A DNA stretch of 64,000 bases. Origin: Candidatus Omnitrophota bacterium. Lineage in GTDB: Bacteria; Hinthialibacterota; Hinthialibacteria; Hinthialibacterales; Hinthialibacteraceae. Location of the stretch: contig JABLXU010000010.1 of the NCBI GenBank assembly GCA_013177805.1, positions 54,018-118,017 on the forward strand, in the 5' to 3' direction. The notes beneath the pieces were generated by a model. The model worked only from the letters and a program-made list of their open reading frames with translations, was not told the DNA's origin and searched no databases. The translations under genes were made by a program, and so were the position numbers. Below are positions 35,366 through 42,532 of this stretch, piece by piece (position 1 is the first letter of the stretch; the number at the start of each line of letters is the position of its first letter).

Positions 35366-36748
35366 TTAGCGGGGATCCAGGTTCTTCCCAATCGCGACCA
35401 CCGAGAGACCGAAGGGAGTTTTGAAGAAGCGCTCGATTCGTACCAGGGGATGCAGCAGGGTGAAGAAGTACAATTGAAATTTGGGCAGCACCTTCCGGCG
35501 CAGGACGCGGCTATTGATGAACCAGCCTGGAACCCCCCACATATTGAAAAAGAAGGTGTGCTCGATGGCGAAGCCGGCCTGTTGCATTTTCTCGAGCAGT
35601 TCGGCCTTGGAATAGCGGCGGTAGTGTTCGAGACCGATGTCCAAACTGCCATAGAGCGCCTTGATCGATGGGACGAGCAAAATCAACCGCCCGCCGGGCA
35701 CAAGGAGGGATTTCATGTGGCGCAGTGCCGCGATGTCGTCTTCGATGTGCTCGAGCACGTTCAGGCAGATGACGGTGTCCACGCGGTAGGCCTTCAACTC
35801 GTCCGATGGCGGCTGGCTGGCATCGAAGTAATGAATCCGGAACCGTTTGTTTTCCACGAACCGCTGCCGGATGGTATGCAGGTGGTTGTTCGAGCAATCG
35901 GTGGCCACCACCAGTTCTTTTCCCAACAAAAAGCGGGTGAAATTGCCCGCCCCGGACCCGATCTCCAGGGGGCGCCGGCCGATGAGGTGGGCCACCCGGT
36001 CGTAGAAAATCTGATAATACTTGTTCACGGACGAAAGCCGGAACAGCGTTTCCTCGCCGATGTCCAGCGTGGTCAACCGGCAGCGGACCAGCCAATAGAG
36101 GAGGACAAATGCATCCGTCCAACGCAATTTTTTGCCGTCTTCGTAGGACCGGCCGTCATAGGAGATGGGCACTTCGTACACCCGCAGTTTTTTGCGGAAA
36201 ATGCGGCCGGTGATTTCCGCGTCGAAACCGAAGCCATCCGCCTGCAAGGGGATCGACTTGAGGATTTTGGCGTTGAACATCTTATAGCCGGTGGTCATGT
36301 CCGACAGGATGGTGTTGAAGAGAATGTTACAGAGGCCGGTGAGGATCTTGTTGCCCAAGTAGTGGGTGAAATGAAAGACCCGGTGGGGGCCGAGAAAGCG
36401 GGTGCCGTAGACCACATCGCCCTTGCCCGATTCGATCACCTGGAGCATGGGAGTGTATTCTTCGGGGAAGTATTCCAGGTCGGCGTCCTGGATGACTATC
36501 ACATCACCGGTCACGTAGGGCAGCGCGTGGCGGATGGCCGCCCCTTTGCCCCGGTTTTTCTCGTGGTAAAAAATCTTCAGGTGGGGGGACTGGGCTTCGA
36601 TTTCCCTCAGAATCTCCGTGGTCCCGTCCGTGGAGCCGTCGTCCACGATCAAAATTTCTTTTTCGTGGGGAGTGGCTTCCACCCGACGGATGATTTCCTC
36701 GATCGTGTTGATTTCGTTATAGACCGGAATGATAACCGAAAGCCGCAT
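35366..36748 (-). CDS. GT2 glycosyltransferase fused to SAM methyltransferase
   Basis: 460 residues in two domains. Residues 1-230 form a GT2 polyprenyl-phosphate-type transferase (MRLSVIIPVYNEINTIEE; DxD in VIQDADLEYFPEEY; GYKMFNAKIL), of the DPM1/GtrB style. Residues 240-450 form a class I methyltransferase (LEIGSGAGNFTRFL, about 262-275; VICLNVLEHIEDDI). Such GT2-methyltransferase fusions are known in polysaccharide and lipid-linked sugar pathways, where the second domain may methylate the sugar added. Neighbours do not show the pathway. Read alone on the minus strand. Confidence 0.86.
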   Translation of the reverse strand: MRLSVIIPVYNEINTIEEIIRRVEATPHEKEILIVDDGSTDGTTEILREIEAQSPHLKIFYHEKNRGKGAAIRHALPYVTGDVIVIQDADLEYFPEEYTPMLQVIESGKGDVVYGTRFLGPHRVFHFTHYLGNKILTGLCNILFNTILSDMTTGYKMFNAKILKSIPLQADGFGFDAEITGRIFRKKLRVYEVPISYDGRSYEDGKKLRWTDAFVLLYWLVRCRLTTLDIGEETLFRLSSVNKYYQIFYDRVAHLIGRRPLEIGSGAGNFTRFLLGKELVVATDCSNNHLHTIRQRFVENKRFRIHYFDASQPPSDELKAYRVDTVICLNVLEHIEDDIAALRHMKSLLVPGGRLILLVPSIKALYGSLDIGLEHYRRYSKAELLEKMQQAGFAIEHTFFFNMWGVPGWFINSRVLRRKVLPKFQLYFFTLLHPLVRIERFFKTPFGLSVVAIGKNLDPR

Positions 36749-36928
36749 GAGAAAAGTAAACCTGTGCGAGAGAATTTATGAGATCCTGAGCGAAGAGGTG
36801 GATTCGAGCCGGCCAATCAATGGTTCATACATACTTAGAAATCCGAGCCGGGTAAAGAGACACGGAAGGGGGAGGGAGATATGCGAATACTGGGGAAGAG
36901 GGATTCTGAGAGATAAGCCCTTGATTAT

Positions 36929-36980
36929 ACCCAGGATAGAAATCCTGGGCTGCTGTTCTGCCCCCTTGCAAGGGGCGCAG
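36929..36980. repeat. Palindromic repeat, family B
   Basis: A stem CCCAGGAT (36930-36937) with ATCCTGGG (36942-36949), then TGCTGTTCTG and a second palindrome CCCCTTGCAAGGGG (36962-36975). The same two-part plan, CCCAGG...CCTGGG then a separate C/G palindrome, recurs at 42374-42393 and near 63777-63840. Confidence 0.7.
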
Positions 36981-37040
36981 GGGGGCAGAAGGGGAAGGGA
37001 GATTAAATTTGAGATGTGAAAGCATGATGATAAGTTTTCC

Positions 37041-37072
37041 CGCGCCCCGACCCTCTCCTAGCAGGAGATGGA
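37041..37072. repeat. Dispersed palindromic repeat, family A (degenerate)
   Basis: CGCGCCCCGACCCTCTCC then TAGCAGGAGATGG; keeps CCCTCTCC...GGAGA. Intergenic. Confidence 0.55.
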
Positions 37073-37300
37073 GTTGCTAAACGGTTTCCCAGGCGAAGAA
37101 GGAATGGTTTAATGGTCTCCCCGGGGGCGAGGGAATCAGGGAATATTCTCATCGATCCTTCAATTGCGAAAAACGCGCTGAAAATTCTGTGTTCAGATCA
37201 ATCGTCATAAAGAAAGCAATGGAGGTATATAGCCTTGCGCCCCCGCATTGATATAACCGTTCCCAGACGGTGAAGTTAAAATCCCGTTCCCCTCCGGATT

Positions 37301-38959
37301 TTACCCGCGCATTTTCCGCAGGCGTTTCATGACATCATTGGTCCCGCGGCCGAAATAGTCATGCAGTTGGGTGTATTCCTGATATAGGTCGGTATAGGCC
37401 TGGTGGGCGGTGGCATCGGGGGCGTAGGCCTCATCCTTGAGGCGGGCCATGCGCGCCGCGGCTTCCTGGGGCGTGTCATAGCCTCCTGCGGCCTTGCCCG
37501 CCGCTACGGTTCCCAGGATAGCGGCTCCCAGAGCGCAGGTTTGAGGTGATTGGGCGATGCGGATGGGCAATCCGGTGACATTGGCATATACCCGCAGGAG
37601 CAGTTTGTTGCGTTCCGCCAATCCCCCGCAGGCGAAGAGTTCGGTGATGGGAATCCCGCTGCCGGCAAAGGCTTCGATGATTTTGCGCGTGCCGAAGGCG
37701 GTGGCCTCGATGAGCGCCAAGTACATCTCTTCCGGCCGGGTGGTCAAAGTCATGCCCAGCATCAGGCCTGAGAGTTCAGCGTCCACCAGAACGGAACGGT
37801 TGCCGTTCCACCAATCCAGGGCGATCAAGCCGCTTTGGCCGGGTGCAAGGCGGGCGGCGCGTTCTTCGAGCACATAATGCACGGATACCCCGCGGTTATT
37901 CGCTTCTTCATAGACCGGATAGGGGACACAATTCTCCACGAACCAGGCGAAAATATCGCCCGTGGCGGGCTGGCCGGCCTCGTAGCCGTAAAATCCAGGG
38001 AGGATGCCGTCGCGCACGCAGCCGCACATGCCGTCCACCTTCATCTTTTTTTCGGATAGCAGCATGTGGCAGGTGGAAGTTCCCATGACCATCAGCATCT
38101 TGCCCGGTTCGGTTACCCCCGAACCGGGAACGGCGGAGTGGGCGTCGATAATGGCCACCGCGACCGCGGTGCCCGCCTTCAGGCCCATCAATTCGGCCAT
38201 TTTGGCGGTCAATTCACCCGCCTTGGAACCAAGGGGAAGGATGGTCTTCGACAACTTAGTCCCCACGATGTTTTCCAACTTAGGATGCAGGGATTTGAGC
38301 AACTCGGGTGAAGGGAACCCTTCCTCCTTGTCCCACATGCCCTTGTAGCCCGCCATGCACGAACTGCGCGCTTCTTGGCCGCACAGTTGTTCGACAATCC
38401 AATCGCCGCCCTCGATGAACCGGTCCGCGGCGTCGTAGATCTCTTCGTCTTCGTCCAGCACCTGCCAGATTTTGGGGAAAATCCACTCGGAAGACATTTT
38501 GCCGCCGTAGCGTTCCAGGATGGTCTCGCCGCGTTGCCGGATGGCCTGGGTGATGCGGTCCGCCTCGGGCTGGGCCGCATGATGCTTCCAGAGTTTCGGC
38601 CAGGCGTGGGGGCGGCTTTTGAATTGGGGGAGATTGCAAAGCGGCGTGCCGTCCTGCTTGACAGGCAGAACGGTACAAGAAGTGAAATCCACCCCGATGC
38701 CGATGACCTGTTCCGGCGCGGCCCCGGCGGCCCGCATGACTTGGGGCACGGTGACTGTCAGGATTTCGATCCAATCGTTTGGATCTTGGAGCGCCCAGTC
38801 GTGTTCCAGGGGAGTTCCATCGGGCAAAGCGGTATCCAACACCCCGTGGGGGTAGGGATGCACATACGTGGCCACCTCCTCTCCCGTTTCCACATTCACC
38901 AGTAACGCCCGGCCGGATTCCGTACCGAAGTCGATACCCAACGCATACCGTTCCGCCAT
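37301..38959 (-). CDS. araB: Ribulokinase AraB
   Basis: FGGY-family kinase phosphorylating L-ribulose in arabinose catabolism. About 552 residues from the ATG at 38959, with AGGAGG at the right distance; a start 13 codons earlier is unlikely. N-terminal FGGY fold begins RYALGIDFGTESGRALLV; VDFTSCTVLPVKQDG (about 90) and the C-terminal GTSTCHMLLSEK and CGGLAERNKLLLRV (about 440) match AraB. The length is typical. AraA (isomerase) and AraD (epimerase) are not seen in the window, so the pathway is completed elsewhere. The GH62 gene supplies a plausible arabinose source. Confidence 0.92.
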   Translation of the reverse strand: MAERYALGIDFGTESGRALLVNVETGEEVATYVHPYPHGVLDTALPDGTPLEHDWALQDPNDWIEILTVTVPQVMRAAGAAPEQVIGIGVDFTSCTVLPVKQDGTPLCNLPQFKSRPHAWPKLWKHHAAQPEADRITQAIRQRGETILERYGGKMSSEWIFPKIWQVLDEDEEIYDAADRFIEGGDWIVEQLCGQEARSSCMAGYKGMWDKEEGFPSPELLKSLHPKLENIVGTKLSKTILPLGSKAGELTAKMAELMGLKAGTAVAVAIIDAHSAVPGSGVTEPGKMLMVMGTSTCHMLLSEKKMKVDGMCGCVRDGILPGFYGYEAGQPATGDIFAWFVENCVPYPVYEEANNRGVSVHYVLEERAARLAPGQSGLIALDWWNGNRSVLVDAELSGLMLGMTLTTRPEEMYLALIEATAFGTRKIIEAFAGSGIPITELFACGGLAERNKLLLRVYANVTGLPIRIAQSPQTCALGAAILGTVAAGKAAGGYDTPQEAAARMARLKDEAYAPDATAHQAYTDLYQEYTQLHDYFGRGTNDVMKRLRKMRG

Positions 38960-39194
38960 GGCCGCCTCCTTTTTTGAATTCGAAGATTCGCGACGCAAAG
39001 TTCAAGGATTTACTATATCAAACCGGCGCAGGCATTCCAATTGGGGGAAGGATTCCAAAAATCATTTTGGTGGGGAGTGGGGATTTATAGCGGTTGTACG
39101 GAATAATTTCTGGGTATCCCCCGTGTCTATCTTTTCTTTTACAATGAGATTTGATAAACTGAATTATTAGTTTTAATGAGGGGAGGCGGTATCC

Positions 39195-39821
39195 ATGTCA
39201 AAGCATAAGGCTGGATTCACACTCATCGAATTGCTTATCGTTGTGGCCATCATTGGAATCCTGGCGGCGATTGCCGTGCCCAATTTTTTGAACGCGCAGA
39301 CGCGGGCCAAAATTGCCCGGGTATATAGCGATTCCCGTTCGTACGGCATGGCGATGGAAATGTACCGCATGGATAACAACGATTATCCGTACATCGACTT
39401 GGTAACTCCCAAGTTCGGCGGTAACAGCCCCTTGGAAAACCGGTGGAAAGCCCTGACCACGCCTACGGCCTATATCAACGGTTTTCCCGTGGATCCCTTC
39501 GGCGATACGGACCTGCCGCAGGGTCTTAGTTGGGTGACCCAGACCAATGGTTCCTGGAAATACAGGACGTATGACATTTGGGTGGCCAAACCGGGATTGG
39601 ATCATTGGGGCTGGATGACCCGGGCGATTGAAGGCGTGCCCTTGCCCAAGGATACGCGCTATTATTGGTATTCCCAAGGCCCGGACCGGGTTCCCGAAGC
39701 CGATTTCAGTTCCGCCGGTTTGGCGTTCGAGGCCAGCAACGGTCTTACCAGCCGGGGGGATATCTATTTCGCCGGTCCGGGATTTATGAACAACGAAAAC
39801 ACGCGGGGCGGCGGACGATAA
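39195..39821 (+). CDS. Type II secretion-type pseudopilin (GspG-like)
   Basis: 208 residues with a textbook prepilin N-terminus: MSKHKAG then the FTLIELLIVVAIIGILAAIA methylation/hydrophobic motif (about 8-27) with cleavage before Phe8 and Glu at mature position 5. The C-terminal 150 residues are a globular head with many Trp/Asn residues. It resembles the GspG-type pseudopilins that are strikingly abundant in Sumerlaeota/Hydrogenedentota-like genomes, many outside secretion operons. GGGGAGGCGG precedes the start. No other T2SS or pilus gene is adjacent, so a surface or secreted pilin-like role is an alternative. Confidence 0.9.
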   Translation: MSKHKAGFTLIELLIVVAIIGILAAIAVPNFLNAQTRAKIARVYSDSRSYGMAMEMYRMDNNDYPYIDLVTPKFGGNSPLENRWKALTTPTAYINGFPVDPFGDTDLPQGLSWVTQTNGSWKYRTYDIWVAKPGLDHWGWMTRAIEGVPLPKDTRYYWYSQGPDRVPEADFSSAGLAFEASNGLTSRGDIYFAGPGFMNNENTRGGGR

Positions 39822-39930
39822 GACGCACCGGGGGGCCATAGCCCGGGGTTGAAGAGTGGCCCTGGTCTGAAATCCCGGACTGGGTGGAATCCGAGAAGCG
39901 CTGGGTTCCAGGTATAAGAGCAGGTTTTTT

Positions 39931-39966
39931 TCCTCACCCCGGCTCTTTCCCCGAGGGAAAGGGAGG
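39931..39966. repeat. Dispersed palindromic repeat, family A
   Basis: TCCTCACCCCGGCTC then TTTCCCCGAGGGAAAGGGAGG; the arm TTTCCC/GGGAAA is a variant of the palindrome. A weak family B remnant (TAGCCCGGGGTTGAA) lies just before it (about 39840). Confidence 0.65.
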
Positions 39967-40052
39967 GTTGAAGATGTCGATTCGTTCGGGAAGCCGGGGG
40001 GAGATCAACTCACGAGCTTCGCTGGCCTGACCATTCGTTCTATCCAAAATCT

Positions 40053-40595
40053 TTACCCCAAAATCTTTGCGTAAGCGCTCAGGATATCCGGGACGACGGC
40101 TTCGGGTTGTTTGGGGGAATGCCGCAGGGCTTGGATGGCTTCGAATGTTCTTCCGGTGCGCACCAGGAGAGTCCGGCAGCCCGCGGCCAAGGCGGCTTGC
40201 ATGCTTTCCAGGCGGCCGGCGAAGAAGTAGGTGTCCGCGAGGGGGATTCCATATTTCCGGGCAGCCAGTTGGAAGAGGCCGGTTTGGGGAAAGCGGCATT
40301 CCTTCACGCTCAATTCGGAATTCGGGCAGACCAGGATATCCGCCAGCCGGCCGCCGTATTCCTCGATCAGGGCGCGCAGGCGGGCGTGGATGGGTTCCAA
40401 TGCCGCCGGTTCCAATGTTCCGGGGATCCAATCGCTGAGATCGGCGAGCACGATCACCTGGATCCCTTTTTGGTTCAGGTTGAAGATCACCTCTTGCACA
40501 AAGGGAAGCAGCACCATCCGCTCCGGGGTGGTGACTCCCTCCTCCCACAACACGTTGACGACCCCATCACGTTCCATCAGGAGATATCGATCCAT
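40053..40595 (-). CDS. GmhB-like HAD protein with degraded active site
   Basis: 180 residues aligning with the HAD-IIIA histidinol/heptose-phosphatase (GmhB) family over its length: MERDGVVNVLWEEG matches the motif I region, but the nucleophilic Asp is Glu and the TNQSG-type motif II is VLADLSDW. The usual zinc loop (CPH..) becomes CPNSELSVKECRFPQTG, with one CxxC lost, and the motif IV acidic pair is missing (FFAGRLESM). The protein is therefore probably catalytically weak or inactive, perhaps a binding protein or a decaying gene. It starts 29 bases inside recF and is read with it on the minus strand, so translation is likely coupled. Confidence 0.7.
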   Translation of the reverse strand: MDRYLLMERDGVVNVLWEEGVTTPERMVLLPFVQEVIFNLNQKGIQVIVLADLSDWIPGTLEPAALEPIHARLRALIEEYGGRLADILVCPNSELSVKECRFPQTGLFQLAARKYGIPLADTYFFAGRLESMQAALAAGCRTLLVRTGRTFEAIQALRHSPKQPEAVVPDILSAYAKILG

Positions 40596-41682
40596 GTTCC
40601 ACCCGGAAAATTTGGGCCGGTTTCACGCCGGCTCCAAGATGTCCGCGGTCGGTCGCGGTGACCAGCAACTGACCGGTGGTTTCCATGCGGTCCCAAAACC
40701 GGGTCCGCCGTGTATTGTCCATTTCATACACCACGTCGTCAATCAAGAGAAGCGGCCAGGCGCCGGTTTGGTCAAAACCGAGGCGGGCTTCCCCCAGCCG
40801 CAGGGCGAGGGCCGCCGCCCGCCGTTGCCCCTGCGAGCCATACAATCCCAGGCTTTTCCCCGCCAGTTGGAAGATCAGGTCGTCACGGTGGGGGCCGGAT
40901 AAAGTGTTGCCCCGTTCGATTTCGGCCGAGCGGTAACGAGTGAGGCGCTCCATGAGGCAAGTCCGGATGGCTTCGGGGTCTTTCTCCACGTGCAGGGAAT
41001 AAGTGAGGTCGAGCGGGCCGTCATCCGCCAGGCCGTCGTAGTAATTTCTCACCCGGGGGGCCAGGCGGTCCAGGGTTTCGATCCGCCGGTAAATTACCTG
41101 GGCGGCGTATTCCACGAAGGATTGATCCCAGGTTTCCAATTCGCGCAAACCAAAATCACCGCGCGCGGCTTGCAGGCGTTTTAAAACGTGATTGCGTTGC
41201 CGCAATGCCCTTCGGAATTGATGCAACAACGGGATATAGCCGGGATTCAGCTGGGCGATAGCCATATCCAGAAACCGCCGCCGTTCGAGCGGGCTGCCTC
41301 CCACAATGGCCAGATCTTCGGGCGCGAAGAGGACGGTCCGCAGGCAGCCGTAGAGGTCGCCGACGCGGGGGAGAGGGGTCCCGTCGACCTTGATGGATTT
41401 GCGTTTTTTTTCGAGCCCGCATTCGATGGTGTGCTCTCCCGCCGGATCTTGGATGACGCCCCGAAGGTAGGCCGCTGATGCCCCCCAGCGGATCAGTTCC
41501 TCTTCCCGGAGGGTGCGGTGCGAGGTGGAGGTCGCCAAAAAGAGCACGGCTTCGATGAGGCTGGTTTTTCCTTGGGCGTTGCGTCCCAGAAACAACTGCA
41601 GGCCCGGGCCGAACGAGAGGTTGATTTCTTGGAACACGCGGAAGTTCCGCACGAGAAGTGAGGCCAGAATCATGAAAATCAT
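40567..41682 (-). CDS. recF: DNA replication and repair protein RecF
   Basis: Loads RecA at DNA gaps with RecO/RecR. 371 residues, normal for RecF. Walker A in GRNAQGKTSLIEAVLF (about 33-48), Walker B region in LLIDDVVYEMDNTRR (about 315-329) and the RecF signature around LSGPHRDDLIF (about 270). The frame may start at 41682 or at 41673; GGAG is three bases from the first ATG and twelve from the second. The canonical dnaA-dnaN-recF-gyrB neighbourhood is absent; instead a GmhB-like gene overlaps its 3' end. Confidence 0.94.
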   Translation of the reverse strand: MIFMILASLLVRNFRVFQEINLSFGPGLQLFLGRNAQGKTSLIEAVLFLATSTSHRTLREEELIRWGASAAYLRGVIQDPAGEHTIECGLEKKRKSIKVDGTPLPRVGDLYGCLRTVLFAPEDLAIVGGSPLERRRFLDMAIAQLNPGYIPLLHQFRRALRQRNHVLKRLQAARGDFGLRELETWDQSFVEYAAQVIYRRIETLDRLAPRVRNYYDGLADDGPLDLTYSLHVEKDPEAIRTCLMERLTRYRSAEIERGNTLSGPHRDDLIFQLAGKSLGLYGSQGQRRAAALALRLGEARLGFDQTGAWPLLLIDDVVYEMDNTRRTRFWDRMETTGQLLVTATDRGHLGAGVKPAQIFRVEHGSISPDGT

Positions 41683-41718
41683 CCGCTCCGGAAGGACCGG
41701 CGGAAGCCGGAAAACCGG

Positions 41719-42219
41719 CTATTCCAACCGCCGAAGATGAGCCGGTTGCAGCAGCCAAACCAAGACGCCCGATCCGCGGACCGGTTTGCCGTTCAAATCC
41801 ACCCGGCATACCGCTCCTTTCTTCATCTGGATTTCCGCGTCTGGCGAGCCGGTGACCAGGAGGGAAATCCATTCGCTTAAATCGGGTTCATGGCCCACCA
41901 GGGCGATCCGGGCATTCGGGGGCTGGGGAGTCACAAGGGCGACGAGACTCCGGAAGTCGCCCCCAGGTTCCAATTCAGGTGTTTCGGAGATGAGGTTTTC
42001 ATTTTCGTATTGGCGGGCGATGATCCCGGCGGTCTGGCGCGCCCGGACATAGGGACTGGTATAGATGACATTGAAACCGGAGACGATGGCTTTGAGGCCT
42101 TTCGCGGCCCGTTCCATTTTTTGGAGGCCTTCTTCCGTCAACCACCGCTCGGCGTCCGAACGCACGCCGGCGTCTGCCCGATCCACGGCTATCGCGTGCC
42201 GAATGAAATAGAGTTCCAT
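41719..42219 (-). CDS. sixA: Phosphohistidine phosphatase SixA
   Basis: 166 residues of a histidine-phosphatase fold: RHAIAVDRADAG at the N-terminus (catalytic His in RHA, about 7-9), SPYVRARQTAG (about 54) and GHEPDLSEWI (about 111). SixA removes phosphate from HPr-/phosphotransfer-domain histidines and so damps phosphorelay or PTS signalling. Preceded by GGGAG with suitable spacing. Transcribed toward recF; gap of 36 bases, so they may be cotranscribed. Confidence 0.9.
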   Translation of the reverse strand: MELYFIRHAIAVDRADAGVRSDAERWLTEEGLQKMERAAKGLKAIVSGFNVIYTSPYVRARQTAGIIARQYENENLISETPELEPGGDFRSLVALVTPQPPNARIALVGHEPDLSEWISLLVTGSPDAEIQMKKGAVCRVDLNGKPVRGSGVLVWLLQPAHLRRLE

Positions 42220-42532
42220 GGTAACCGCTCCCGCGGATGATTATGGATTGGATTCAGCTGTCCTGCTGCCGTTTTTTCCGCATCGGTGTTTTCCCATCTT
42301 CCTTCAAGAACCGCCATCCATAAAGAGGGACAGGGTGAGAATAGCCCAGGATTAAGTAGCCCAGGGGCGTTGGGCCCGGGATTGAAACCCTGGGCTGTTG
42401 TACTGCGGCCCCTTGAAAGAAGCGCGGGGGGAAGAAGGGGAGGAATGGTTTAACGCTTCCCTCTATACTTACCAAGTAGAAAACAGTGGGAAAGTTCTAC
42501 CTTCGGGTAAATAGAAACAAGGATTGAATCCG
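42220..42532. other. Intergenic region with family B repeat
   Basis: 313 bases. Contains a family B palindrome (42374-42393, preceded by two further TAGCCCAGG-like pieces) and the start region of the following large gene. Confidence 0.5.
42374..42393. repeat. Palindromic repeat, family B
   Basis: CCCGGG...CCCTGGG stem with loop ATTGAAA, followed by a CCCCTT piece (TACTGCGGCCCCTTG). Same plan as 36929-36980 and the end of the window. Confidence 0.65.

Larger units (their letters stand above)
36749..37300. other. Intergenic region with two repeat elements
   Basis: 552 bases between the GT2-fusion gene start and the araB end. Holds a family B palindrome at 36929-36980 and a degenerate family A copy at 37041-37072. 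No open frame looks real. Confidence 0.6.

Noticed and set aside
35336..36781. Open frame of 481 codons antisense to the GT2-methyltransferase fusion
   Set aside because: Longer than the real gene, but the minus strand holds the GT2 and methyltransferase motifs. The antisense product shows no domain.
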